From Adiantum capillus-veneris (Eukaryota; Streptophyta; Polypodiopsida; Polypodiales; Pteridaceae): a DNA stretch of 64,000 nucleotides. The notes under the pieces were generated by a model. It was not told where the DNA came from and did not search any database. It worked only from the letters and a program-made list of their open reading frames with translations. Location: assembly GCA_014529385.2 (NCBI GenBank), contig CM043968.1, positions 31,199,513 through 31,263,512 of the forward strand, written 5' to 3'. Made by a program: the position numbers and the translations under genes. The first letter of the stretch is position 1, and every line of letters starts with the position of its first letter. This document shows positions 10,541-23,533 of this stretch, piece after piece.

Positions 10541-13500
10541 ATGCATGCTTGTCAGTTGCTGCAGATTCACGCGTGGTATTTCGACAGTGGTGCTACAAAG
10601 CACATTACCTCACATCGTGAATTGTTTACCTCTCTCGAGTCTGTCCCTCATGGGAATTCAGTCACTCGTGCCAACAATGCCTCTTATCCAGTTCAAGGAG
10701 TTGGAAAGATTGTGCTTAGTGCTGCTAATGGCAGTTCTTTCACACTTGTTGATGCACTTTATGTACTTGGGATCAAGAAGAATCTCTTGTCTGTATCCGC
10801 ACTTTCTAGACTTGGACTTGTAGTCAAATTTGTGGATGACAAATGTACGGTTCATGATCTCACTTTTGGTGATGAAATTGTTGCATCTGGGCTTTTGTGC
10901 CGTGGGCTGTATAAGCTCACTTTGTATGGCAAGTGTGGACAAAATTTTGCAAATGCTGTTGTAGATTCAAGGGCTATTTCAGATGCAAAACTTTGGCATG
11001 CATGTTTTGGTCATCTGAATTTTGCGAGTTTACTGCGTTTGCAGAAATCTGATATGGTTGCTTCTTTGCCGCCTCTTGAAGCACCTGTCAAACATATTTG
11101 TGAAGGCTGTATTTTGGGTAAGATTCAGCCTTCTAAATTTCCAAAGGATGGTTCAGTTCGGGCCACATGCAGGTTGCAGCTTGTGCATAGTGATGTTTGT
11201 GGGCCCATGCAAACTCCGTCCTTGGGCAATTACCTGTACTTTGTGACTTTCATTGATGACTACTCCAGACATGCATGGGTATTTCCGCTTAAAGCAAAGT
11301 CCGAAGTTTTTATGTGCTTCAAACAATTTTTGGCTATGGCTGAAAATGTCTCGAAATGTACTATGGGCACCCTCCGTTCCGATCGAGGGGGGGAGTATAT
11401 GTCTCATGAATTTAATGCATTTCTCGCTAGTCGTGGGATAAAACACCAATGTACAGTGCCTTATACACCTCGCAAAATGGTGTTGCTAAGAGGAAAAACA
11501 GGTCACTGACGGAAATGGCACGATGTATGGTCAAGAGTCAAGCTTTACCGCATTCTTTTTGTCTTGAGGCCATCATGTGTGCCACTTATGTACTTAACAG
11601 GTGTCCTACGAAAGCTTTGCAGTCTATTACTCCATATGAAGCATGGAATGATAGAAAGCCTTCTATTGAGCACATGCGTGTTTTTGGCTGTTTGGCATAT
11701 GCTTTGGTGCCACAAGTGCAGCGAAGAAAATTGGATGATAAGGCTGTCAAATGTATTTTTGTTGGTTATAGTGCTGAAAGCAAAGGTTACAGGTTGTATC
11801 ATCCGCAAACAAAACGTATTCTGGTTTCTCGGGATGTAGTGTTTGTGGAAGATTCTGTTCAGACCTTGTTGTCATGTACTAGAGACAGTAATGTAAGCTC
11901 ACAGGACATTTATGACACTTTGTTGCCTCTTTTCAGTGGTGGAAATACGAATGTAAGTTCCAATGAGGCAAATGTACAGCCTATGGGGGTTTCTAAAACT
12001 GTTTCAGATCAGCCTATTACTGATGCAGATGTACATGATGTACTTGATGAGGAAAGGGCTGAAAATGAGCAGGCTAGAGGTATGCCAAAATGGCTGGTGC
12101 ACACTTTGCGTGACAGTAAATTGGATGCACCTTTGTCTAATCGTACTCGTTCAGGCTCTCTCCATGCATCTTATGCATCACATTGTTATGCTTTGGCTGT
12201 GTCTAGTTTACATGATGTTGAGGAGCCTCTGTCTTTTGATGAAGCACAGAATTCAGAAAATTGGATGGTTGCCATGCAATCAAAATATCATGCACTTATA
12301 GAGAATGACACATGGACTTTATGTGATTTGCCTCCTGGCAAAAAGGCCATTGGTATGAAGTGGGTTTACAAGTTGAAACGCAAGCCGGATGGTGAAATCG
12401 ATCGCCATAAGGCTCGACTTGTTGCAAAGGGTTATGCACAGCAAAAAGACATAGATTATGAAGAGACTTTTTCTCCCACTTGTCGTATGACTACTGTGCG
12501 TTTTCTATGTGCATTGGCAGCTCATTTTGGTTGGGATGTACATCAATCAGACATTGTTATTGCTTTCTTGAATGGTGACATATTTGAGGAAGTTTATGTA
12601 ATGCAACCTCGCGGTTTTGTCATAAAAGGGCAAGAGGACAAAGTGTGCAGATGTAAGAAGGCTTTGTATGGGTTGAAGCAATCTCCTCGTGCTTGGTATG
12701 AGAAAGCTGACACGCATTTGGTTAAATGAGGCTTTTGTAACAGTCCAACAGAAAGCACATTGTATGTAAAGCGTGAGGATGATGTGTTTCTCATTGTGGT
12801 TCTTTATGTCGATGATTTGCCGATCACTAGACCAAATGAGAGACATATTGCTGAATTTAAGGCTGATGTGAATGCTACTTTCAAGATGAAAGATTTGGGA
12901 CTATTGCATCATTACTTGGGTATACAGTTTAAGCAGTGTGATGGTGGTATTGCCTTGTGTCAGAAAAGTTACATAGAGACATTGCTATGTAAGTTTGGAC
13001 TTGAGGATTGCAAACCTATTGCCACTCCCATGGAAACAAGTTTGAAGTTGAGTATACATGATGCTAGCGATCTTGCTGATGTCACTCTTTACCAAACTGC
13101 TGTTGGCTGCCTCATTTATGTATGCAACATGAGGCCAGATATTCAGTTTGCAGTCTCACAGGTCAGCAGATTTATGCATAGCCCTGGGTCTAAGCATTGG
13201 TAGGTTGTCAAGAGGATTTTCCGCTACCTTAGTGGCACTTTACATCTTGGCTTGTTTTATCCCAAGGGGGGATCATTGCCGCCAGACTTACATGCTTTTT
13301 CGGACTCAGATTGGGCTGGTTGTTTTGACACGCGAGTGTCCACAAGTGGTTTTTGTTTCATGCTTGGCAGCTCATGTATATCATGGTTGAGCAAGAAGAA
13401 ACCTACTGTGGCCACTTCGAGTTGTGAGGCTGAGTACAGGGCAGTCTTCACAGCTACGGTTGAGTGTGTATGGCTCAGACGCCTTATGGCTGATTTGGGT

Positions 13501-13761
13501 GTTGGACAGGACACTGCCAACACTATCTACACTGACAATCAGAGCGCATTGGCAGTTGCAAGGAACCCAATTTTTCATGCTTGCACAAAGCACATTGAGG
13601 TGCATTACCACTATGTGAGGGAGAGGCTCTCACCAGGAGAGATCAGCTTGGCTTATGGGCCAACACAGGACAACCTTGCAGATCTTTTCACAAAGGCATT
13701 GTCTCTTGAGAATCTTGAAGCTTTCCGCAAAGCTTTGGGGTTACTCCCCTTTGTGGACTGA
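10540..13761 (+). pseudogene. copia pol region: PR-INT-RT-RH (fossil)
   Basis: Domains follow in copia order. Protease has WYFDSGATKHIT near 10570. The GAG-pre-integrase motif LWHACFGHLNFASL lies near 10990. The integrase core has HSDVCGPM, FIDDYSRHAWVFPL and RSDRGGEYMS at about 11190-11400. Reverse transcriptase begins near 12310 (GMKWVYKLKRKPDGEIDRHK), with ARLVAKGYAQ, ALYGLKQSPRAWY and the YVDD box near 12810. RNase H carries SDSDWAGC near 13310 and CEAEYRAV near 13430, ending FVD before 13762. It is a fossil with a few breaks. Confidence 0.9.
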
Positions 13762-13836
13762 TCTCGTCCTCAGGGCATGGCACTTCCCTTTACTCATGTG
13801 CCAGCTCTCGTTCACCGCATCACTCCAGGGGGGATT

Positions 13837-14065
13837 TGTTACCATATACATGTGGTAGTGATGTGTGTGAACACACTAGGACCGCCGGGGCATTTTTTTC
13901 CCTCTTTAGGAGGTTTTTTCCCCCGTGCATTGTATATACGCCCCATCACTCTAGGGCTATCTATCTTTCCATTGCACACTAAGTAACTCACTCTCTATTG
14001 TGTGCCTTGAGCTTCCTTTGTCTTCTCCAAGCTGTGTGTGTTTCTCTGCGAGACTAATTCCAACA
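13837..14065 (+). repeat. copia 3' LTR
   Basis: The LTR starts TGTTACC directly after a purine run and ends CCAACA, giving TG...CA termini. A TATA-like tgtatata lies near 13931. No second copy was found in the window. The short length (229 bp) is within the copia range. Confidence 0.7.
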
Positions 14066-15230
<1,165 letters not shown>

Positions 15231-17263
15231 ATTGTCTGAGAAAAAAGAGAGATGTAGAGGGCTTTCCAACTCCATGATGAAGGAGAATTTAACCTTAAAT
15301 AGCTTCTTAAAGGAGTTGTTACACATCTTTGGTCAACATGGAAGACAATCGTGCCTGTGTGTACCATATCTAAAACATGTATTTGGCCATGGATGTAAAG
15401 AAGTTGTGTAGTGCCATTGCCAAGAGTATTATTGGCACTTGGTTGCACTAACATCTAGTTGATATGCTAATTCCCAGCCTTTAGAAGAGGTGAAAAGAAG
15501 CATAGCTCATGTTTTCTCATTAGGTGACTTGTACATCAGACCTGACATTCTTGAGTCCATGGGATTGGCCCATAACTTGACATAGGAAGAGATGAAGAAT
15601 GGTTTACAGACATCGAAACATGTTGTTGAGCCGCTAACCTTCAAAGGATCATCTCCATACAAATCCCACATTCAAGCAAACCAACAATTCAAGAAACCAT
15701 TAATGTGTCAAACATTATGCAAGGTCTGTCTCTTCACCATCATCATTAGATGTTGGATCAATGGCACCTTCAAAAAATGATGTGTAAGGCACTATGACAT
15801 TTTCCCTCCCGTACTAAAATCTCAAATCTTTCATCTCTTGTAGCATTGATTTTGTGTATCTAGTGCTTGAAAAAGGGTTAGTTTTAGTGAAATCCCACCT
15901 TGAAATGTATTTGAGTGTAGGCTTATTGTAATCATATGTAGGTTTTCCAAGTTTTTTGGAAAAAAATTTGTGTATCCGAGTGTTCAAAAAAAAAACTAAA
16001 TTTAGTGTGATCCCACATACAAAATAAAACCTTCAAATATAATAAATTAGCCTCTAAAATTTCTTATACTTAGGTTTTCAAGTTTTTGGGAGAAAGTATT
16101 ATGTATCTAAGTGCTCGAAAAAAAACCTATGTTTATTGTAATCCGACTCACAAAGTTTAAGATTTACCAAGCCCTTGATAGGAATCTTACCATGAATTTT
16201 TCATTAAAGTCAACTTCTTTAATGTTGGCACTGGATAATGCTGCATACCTTCAAGGTGTAAGCAAATGCTGACATCATTTGGGCCATTTAATAAGCCAAA
16301 AAAAATCTAGTTGTGCTAGCAAGCGAAGCGGGTAAGTTGGATGTAAGTTTCTAGGAAGGGAAACTATGAGTGATGACTTCTCAAGTTCCTTGGTGAAAGC
16401 TCAAAGATTGCCATCGACAAAACACACTCGAGGGATCCACAAGGTAGAGAGCTTGAGGAGTTGCAAGTTTTGTTGACTTTGGGATCAATTAGCAAGGATG
16501 AATTACAAAGCAAAGAGGAGGCATTCAATCGTCATCGTACATGCAAATTGAGAAAATCAAATTTAAAGACCTTCAAATATAGTAAATTTTCTTCTAAAAT
16601 TTCTCATACACAACAGTCTTCAATAGGATTGGCCCTTGATGGCATAAAAAAAAGGCTAGGTTTAGTGTAATCCCACCTACAAATTTTGTGGTTTACCTCT
16701 AAAAGTTTTGAAGGTGAGAAATACCGTGACGTTTATAGAAACTTAGTGTAAGAACACTAAATCTTTTACCTCTAAAAGATTTGAAGGTGACAAATACCGT
16801 GACGTTTATATATAGACACTTAGTGTAAGAACACTAAAATATATTAAATTTGGAGATTAAAATTCTCATATATAGGCTTTCCAAGTTTTTGGGAAAAACA
16901 TTTGACTATGTAAGTGCTAGTAAAAACCTAGGTTTGGTGTAATCCTACCTACAAATTTTTGAGATTTATCTCTAAAGTCTAATTTGAAGGTGAGAACGCC
17001 AACAGAGTTCATAGGGAAAAAGCAAGGTCTAGTGTAATCCCACCCAAAAAATTTGAGATTTACCTTTAAATTTTAATTTGAAAGTGAGAACGCCTACACA
17101 ATTCAGAGTAATTTAGAGCAAAAACCTCTAAACGTAGTTAGCAATTTACTCCGCCTCCTTTTGTTGCTAAGTTGCAAGTGCTTGCCATGTGCCCTGGATG
17201 TTCTCCCTGTCGTGGATTCATTAGTTTGGGCTTACTCACCTTTGTTCATCATTGGCTGTGGAA

Positions 17264-17270
<7 letters not shown>

Positions 17271-17325
<55 letters not shown>

Positions 17326-17395
17326 CCAATGACTCTCACTGTTTTTCTCTCTTGCCATTAAATCCCCACATACCCTCTCATTCTCTCTTGCCACA

Positions 17396-17458
<63 letters not shown>

Positions 17459-17542
17459 ACATAAGCAATGAAAACTTGTGAGATCTGTGTGTGTGTGTGT
17501 GTGTGCGTGCGCGCGCACGCGCGCTTGCTCGGCTATATTGGA

Positions 17543-17573
<31 letters not shown>

Positions 17574-17646
17574 CACCACCACCAATGCCCAATCATACTA
17601 TAGGTTGAGATTTGAGTCACACGCACATAGACAACAGCCAATCACA

Positions 17647-17688
<42 letters not shown>

Positions 17689-17690
17689 TA
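17271..17690. repeat. microsatellite cluster (CT)n/(CA)n/(GT)n
   Basis: Compound tracts are (CT)n-(CA)n at 17271-17327, (CT)n-(CA)n at 17398-17462, (GT)n running into alternating GC at 17486-17522, (CA)n at 17544-17573 and (CT)n-(CA)n at 17647-17686. Alternating GT/GC runs can adopt Z-DNA, but no function is implied. Confidence 0.95.
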
Positions 17691-17850
17691 TCCTTCCATA
17701 TTGGGGCTATTCAAAACCGATGGTGGATAAAAATTGGAGTTTAGTGCATTAATTGCAAAATCTTAGCTAGATTTCAAGTTTACCTTGAACGTACCAACAA
17801 TTTTCTAAATTTTAAATTTTTATGACCATTGGCTTTCCAACAGCAAATTT

Positions 17851-17932
17851 TAACCACCTTTCAATTGGCTTTCAAAGGAAAAGTAAAGTCTTAACCACTT
17901 TTCAATTGGCTTTCAAAGGAAAAGTAAAGTCT
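17851..17932. repeat. tandem duplication of about 41 bp
   Basis: The phrase ttcaattggctttcaaagga followed by aaagtaaagtct occurs twice in a row with almost no change. It is a simple local duplication. Confidence 0.8.
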
Positions 17933-18434
17933 GCCTTTAAAAGGAAAAGTTTAGTCAATCCCTTCTTTTAAAACTTGAAAGGTTGAAAGTTGAAGATTGA
18001 AAAGGTTCATAGTTTGAAGCAATATGTGAAACTTGGAGGCTCTCTCCATCCTTGAAAATTTTAAGGTCCATTGTATGTAGTACTAGTATGTGACCCACCC
18101 ATTGCTGCACTTAATTAGAAGGAAGGCTAAACCTTGTGATACTCTCCTCTGGTGCTCAAAAAAATCATAGATTTAATATAATCCCACCTATAAATTTTGA
18201 GATTTATCTCTATATTTTAAACTTGAAGGTGATAAAACATACAAAATTTAGTATAAAAACCTTCAAATTTAGTGTAAAAAGATTCAAAGTTAGTCAATTT
18301 ATCTCTACAATTTATCATATTTAGGTTAGCCAAGTTTTTGGAGAAAAGTTTTTTTTTTAGCACCGCTCTCATTCCTCACCTTTCCCCCAAGGTCACAACA
18401 TGTGCAAACATTCTCTATGCATCGATAACATAGT

Positions 18435-18532
18435 GTCAAATATATTCTTGGATGCTTCATTATTTGGCCAAGAATATATTTGGTTTCTTGGTCAAATATG
18501 TAACGTAGTGCCAAATATATTCTTGGATGCTA
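18435..18532. repeat. inverted plus direct repeat of ccaaatatattcttgg
   Basis: The 16-mer ccaaatatattcttgg (or a one-base variant) occurs directly at about 18436 and 18510, and as its reverse complement ccaagaatatatttgg at about 18467. The two arms could pair as a hairpin. No gene lies next to it. Confidence 0.7.
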
Positions 18533-19014
18533 ATGGCATGGATAGACTCTCTTGCCTTATTTCTCTACCTATCATTGTTTGAAAAATAAAAGAGACATTC
18601 TTTCTCTCTCTTAATCACTTTGTATTAACAAAAACAAAGAGTGTTTCCATAAATGTTCTATAGTTTTAATTTGAACTTACACACAATGCAACCCAAGTCA
18701 TTACTAAACTCAAACTTTCTTTAGTTATATCAACATAGCTTAGCATAATGCTCATAGCTCTCCCCAAGGCTATGCTTGACCACTCACTCTTTCCAAGATC
18801 CATTATGATGGTATCTAAACTCTTTCAAAATTTTATGTTTGAGGGTCCAAAAAACCGTAGGGTTAACTATATGTAAAAGATTATATGGAGGTTGGTCTAC
18901 TACTACTGTAGCTAAGTGAACATGAGATTGAGAGTGAGGGAAAGCAAGCATCGATGAGTTTAATCATCCAACATTCTGATTGACTCTCCAATCTCTTTCC
19001 CTCTCTCTAAGAGT

Positions 19015-19015
<1 letters not shown>

Positions 19016-19077
<62 letters not shown>

Positions 19078-19575
19078 GAGAGAAGAGATTGCAAACTTGT
19101 AGAACTTGTGTAAAGAGAGGTAGTATTGTAACTTGGTAGTGGAACTAGACCTAATCAAATTTCACAAAATTTAAGGTTAAATTGGTTGCAAGAAGGAAAT
19201 TGCAGTGGTCCCATCATTATCTCATTGTCCCAACATACTAAAATAAAGTAGAAGATCCAAGACCTTGGAGCATGAATTTTCACACCAAGAACTCATTCTT
19301 TAAAACCGATACCCCACCCTTCATTGTCATCTCCATATCCTTACTAATATTGTAAGAATGAATGATGATTGGAGAAAGTGACATTGAATCATGGTTGCCT
19401 TAATCATAAAATCATGATGGCTGAAGAGTTTAAGTAGGGCTTGAGTCACATTTATAGCCTCCCACCTACTTCATGGATACTGAATTGTCACCCTCATCAT
19501 CATAAGCCTCCAGTATCAAGAGTAGTTAATCAACTTAGCATAAAGCGTTTGGTCTTCCTCATATCCCCTCCCCCC

Positions 19576-19619
<44 letters not shown>

Positions 19620-19961
19620 ATTTTGAGTAATATATCTTGAGTTTGACTTGTTATATTGATCTCTAAGATTCCTTGGGTTTTTTTTCTACAACATTAGAAA
19701 TCTCCTCGTGTGTGTGAGTGCGTGCGCGCGCACTCTCGTTGGAAGGAATAGATCAAATCTATGGATGTGTGTGTGAGACAGATTGTTTTTGAGAAAGAGA
19801 AAACAAAAGATTATTTTTGTTTATCAAGAAAAGATGGTTCTTTGTGTGTGGTGGTTGAAAGGAAGCTGAAATATTAGCTTGGTGTTTTGTGCAATCTTAT
19901 GTGTGGAGACACACTCACACACACAAAGAAAAAGGGCGTCACACAAAGGAAGAAGGAAAGA

Positions 19962-20002
<41 letters not shown>

Positions 20003-20408
20003 TACTTGCGTGTAGAGTATTGTTGTACGTGCGTGAAGGTCTTGTTGTACTACTCCCTCAAATTGTCTTGCTTGCGTTTCTTTCTTTTGTTCTGCTTCTT
20101 GTTTCAAGAAAAAAACAAACTCTTCGTTTAGGTAATAGCAAACTTTCAACTTTGAGAAGCCAAAAATAAAAACACTCACACCGTGGCAAAGCGTTTAAGT
20201 GGAAAAATGGAAGCCACTTCTCAATTTCCAAAGAAAGGTTTTTTTTTGTTTTTTTGGTCAAACTAGTGTGTATAATCCGTGCATTGTTGTGGCTAGGAAA
20301 AGCATGGCCATTGGGTCACACACACACATACACACCCATATTTGTAAGTGTGTGAGTGTGCGTATGCACACAAGTGGAGAGGGTGAATTGTAGTCTTTGC
20401 AATCACTC

Positions 20409-20463
<55 letters not shown>

Positions 20464-20669
20464 ACATGCACGCACACACAAAGTTTTAAGGTTGAGACGT
20501 GTTGAGTATACCTTTGAGATCTCTCTCGTTCAATAAAAAGAGGAAACTATAATAACCATTGAGTGAGAAAAATTGGTTATGACAATTCCCTCTTAAAAAC
20601 CAACTCTTAAATTAAAGATCTATCAGGTGAGAGATTTGAGGTCTCTTGATATGTTCCTAAGATATTAAA

Positions 20670-20714
<45 letters not shown>

Positions 20715-20740
20715 TCTCACACACACACACACACACACAA
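19016..20740. repeat. microsatellites and poly-G tract
   Basis: Tracts are (GT)n-(GA)n at 19016-19076, (CT)n at 19578-19618, a 37-base poly-G run at 19965-20001, (CT)n-(CA)n at 20412-20466, and (CT)n-(CA)n at 20672-20739. Frames through these tracts (poly-Gly, poly-Pro, Arg-Glu) are not genes. Confidence 0.95.
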
Positions 20741-21330
20741 TGTGACAAGATTGCACGATGGCATGCATAATTTTGGACCACCATGGGCTAATAAGGCTAT
20801 GTATTTGTATGTGCATGTGTTGGTGTGATAGATTAATATTTAGATGTAGAAAATTCCCCTAACAAGGTCATCAAGTTGTAAAGAGTAGAACTCGTGCGTG
20901 TCTGCACGCATTGGCATACAGCAAGTCCACCATTCCGCCTCCCTCCTTGAAGACGCTTGATTGCACCATTCCTAGCTTGCATCTCCATCCCATGTGGTAT
21001 TCAAAACTTCCGGCTTTTGCATGATTGAATGAGCGTAGAATCACGAGTACCAGACAACAAAGAGAATGGGTTGTGGTTGTACCAGCCGCCACCGAAAAAG
21101 GTGAAGACGATCACACACACACACACAATGTGACTATAAACTCAAATTCTTACATGCCACATACTATTTTTGCTATACTTACTAAAGTGTATTTTTTAAG
21201 GAAGATCTCTATTTAAGGCCGTACACGTCCCACATGCGCGATGGTTGGGATTTAATGTCCCACTCTCACTCTCCTCTTCTGGCTTCTAGCGCCACGCTAC
21301 TCTACCTATCGCTGTCGATTTTGGTGAGAT

Positions 21331-21459
21331 ATGGAATGTCTAAATGAAGATGATGGTGGGCTGTGTTTTGTCTGCAAACAACGTGGACGGATTATCTCTA
21401 CTGCCGTTTTTGGAATACATGAAGGCAACGGTTCTGCAAGCTTCCAATATATAAAGTGA
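21331..21459 (+). CDS. possible short first exon, unknown protein
   Basis: An ATG opens 42 codons beginning MECLNEDDGGLCFVCK. The frame meets its stop inside a good 5' splice-site match (aa/gtgagt at 21455-21456), so the stop could lie in an intron. The local composition is less repetitive than the flanks, and a CFVC pair could be the start of a zinc ribbon. A second small frame with a donor-like end starts at ATG 21550 (MAKGQEKLAVVELATP, then cag/gtgcaa). No downstream exon was linked. This may be a gene start, a gene scrap or chance. Confidence 0.2.
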   Translation: MECLNEDDGGLCFVCKQRGRIISTAVFGIHEGNGSASFQYIK

Positions 21460-22222
21460 GTTCATTTCTCACTTAGTAATGCTTGTGTATGTTCTTTTGT
21501 TACTTCACTGCTACTTTTTTTGGGTGTGAGTGCGTGTGTGGAAACTAGTATGGCCAAAGGGCAGGAGAAATTGGCGGTCGTGGAGTTAGCAACTCCTACC
21601 CCGCAAACTTCTCAGGTGCAACTCCCTAAAGAATACTAATCTTGTTATAAAAGATAGGTTGTTTGTTGATGGTTGTGGATGTTCTATCTATGTGATCTGA
21701 GTTTCACAAATGAAATGGTTTACAGGCCTATTTTGCTACTAATTATTCATTTTTGTGGGATATGTGATAAACCTTGATCACGTCTGTTCTAAATTTGACT
21801 ACAAGCTGCATCCTGAAATGGATTTTTGCTAACTATTTGGGGACTTGTTCCCCGATGACGGATATGAGCACAATCGAGTAGCTATTGTTCTATTTTGAGC
21901 ATGGGGTTGGTTATAAGAGCATTGTAGACTGGCTTGTTGGTCATACAGGCTAGTATATTGATAAAATGTAAATACACTCTTGCTTGAAAGGCACTTTCGG
22001 ACTCTCTGCATATTTAATATCTTTGAGCTATTCTCAGTTTTGTACGAAGCATGTTGCCTTGCTCAGATTGAGTATCGTGTGGATTATTCTCCTTGAATGT
22101 TGTTTTGTAGCACATTTTAGTCGACATGTTTATTGTACTTTTTGAAATGGCTACTGTGGTTAAGAATGGTATGGTGACAAAAAACTTTATTGTGTGGGGT
22201 TTTACCAAAAATTTGCACTCTT

Positions 22223-22545
22223 TGTAGGCATTAGGTTAGGGTGGATGGGTGTTAGTAGCATTCATAGATAATTAACACAATTTTATTAAATCACAAGATT
22301 AATTAAAAGGTGGACTCAATATGGATGCTCAAGTAAAATGAAAATGCATTAGATTCATACCAATTAATAATGTACATCAAGCTTTTATAGATAAAAGCTA
22401 AGCTGCTGAAGGATAGAGATCATGGACCTTCTTAAATGCAATCTTTGTAGACTTCATTTAATGGGGTCTGCATGGGTCATGGATGCATGCATGTATGTCT
22501 CATACATTATGTGTCATAGAAAAGAGATGGTTTCCATGAGGTTCA
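22223..22545 (-). repeat. LTR (3' LTR in element sense)
   Basis: Matches 26185-26526 in the same orientation across at least 22230-22541, including the distinctive gatggatgcatgcatgtatg segment. The outer border is placed at TGTA 22223; the inner border is uncertain by some tens of bases. Confidence 0.8.
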
Positions 22546-22600
22546 TTGTGATTCATTGATTCATCATGGATAGTTCTCTATGGATTCATTAGCTCATGGT

Positions 22601-23533
22601 TCACAAGGTGAGCACTTCTATTTCCCTAGGATCAAAACTAGAGTGCATCGTCATAATCAAGATAGTGCTCGATGTAATGACATGATCCAAAAGTTGTAGA
22701 AGTAGAAGGTTCATCGGGATAATCGTAGTCGTCGTCTTCTTCTTGCATAAGATGAACTCTTCCTTTGCCTTTGTCTCTTGGATTGAAGATTCTCCCCTGT
22801 GGTCTTTGATCTTCTTCTTGGTCTTTAAGCATATGAAAGATGGATGCCTTGTTTTCTTACAAAATACTGCATGGGTTGAGCATGTAGCAGTCTTTTGTAG
22901 CATGATTGCTTCTCCCACAGTTCTTGCACTTGATGAAAACCACAAATACTCCTCCACTGTCCTTCTTGGGTCTTTCTTCTTTTCATGTTCTTGAAGTGAA
23001 TTGATGGTGTCTTCTAAGCTTGTTGCCAAATCCTTCTCCATGAGGACTATCACTATTTGCTTGAAGGTACTATCGGGCATGGCTTTTAGAAGAATAGCTA
23101 CTCTATCCTCATTGCCAATAGGGCATTGGATATAAGTGAGTTGAGTGCAAATTCTTTTCATCCTATTGACCAAAAAGGCTACATCCTCTCCTAGCTCCAT
23201 TGTGAGTGCATAAAGTTGCATTTTAAGTGCTATTTTGGATCTTTTGGATTTTGCTTCAAAATGTCATTTTAGCGTTAGCCAATCTTCTTGAGAAGTTTTG
23301 CATTCATCAAGATAGTGAATGTAATTATCATCAAGAGAGGTGAGAAGAATTCCATATTCTTGTTCGTCTCTCTCTTGATACCTAGCAGTGAATGCCCTAG
23401 TTTCTACCCTTTTATTTTCTCCTAATGGTTTAACTACTCCCCATAAATTATTTTTCATTAGATATCCTTTTACTTTGTCTTGCCAAGTGTGAAAACCTTG
23501 GCCGTCAAATTTTGCTAAGGATTCTTTGCCCAT
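22601..23533 (-). pseudogene. copia-type gag, copy 1 (fossil)
   Basis: On the minus strand this starts MGKESLAKFDGQGFHTWQDK and continues through MQLYALTMELGEDVAFLVNR, a UBN2 gag pattern. A zinc-knuckle trace (CKNCGRSNHATKDC-like) follows. Copy 1 keeps a longer C-terminal part than copy 2. It is a fossil with a small number of breaks. Confidence 0.8.

Larger units (their letters stand above)
9290..14065 (+). mobile_element. Ty1/copia LTR retrotransposon fossil
   Basis: Gag and pol regions occur in copia order (gag, protease, integrase, reverse transcriptase, RNase H), which separates it from Ty3/gypsy. A polypurine-like run ccagggggga precedes a 229-bp 3' LTR (13837-14065, TG...CA ends, TATA-like tgtatata near 13931). 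No matching LTR or initiator-Met primer site was found upstream of gag, so the 5' end is lost or replaced; 9290-9496 looks like internal leader. The body is well preserved, with about four or five breaks by eye, so the insertion is probably fairly young, but it is not intact. Confidence 0.9.
15880..18350. repeat. degenerate AT-rich short repeat family
   Basis: A phrase recurs irregularly: ccaagtttttggraaaa, then a run of A with flanking taggttta, then gtaatcccacctacaaatttt and gagatttacctctaaa. Copies are visible near 15945, 16075, 16660, 16880, 16935, 17030, 18175 and 18330. Inside it a block of about 78 bp is duplicated in tandem (16694-16850, containing ataccgtgacgtttata). There is no coding potential. 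It may be an old satellite-like tandem array or the decayed body of one element. Confidence 0.6.
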
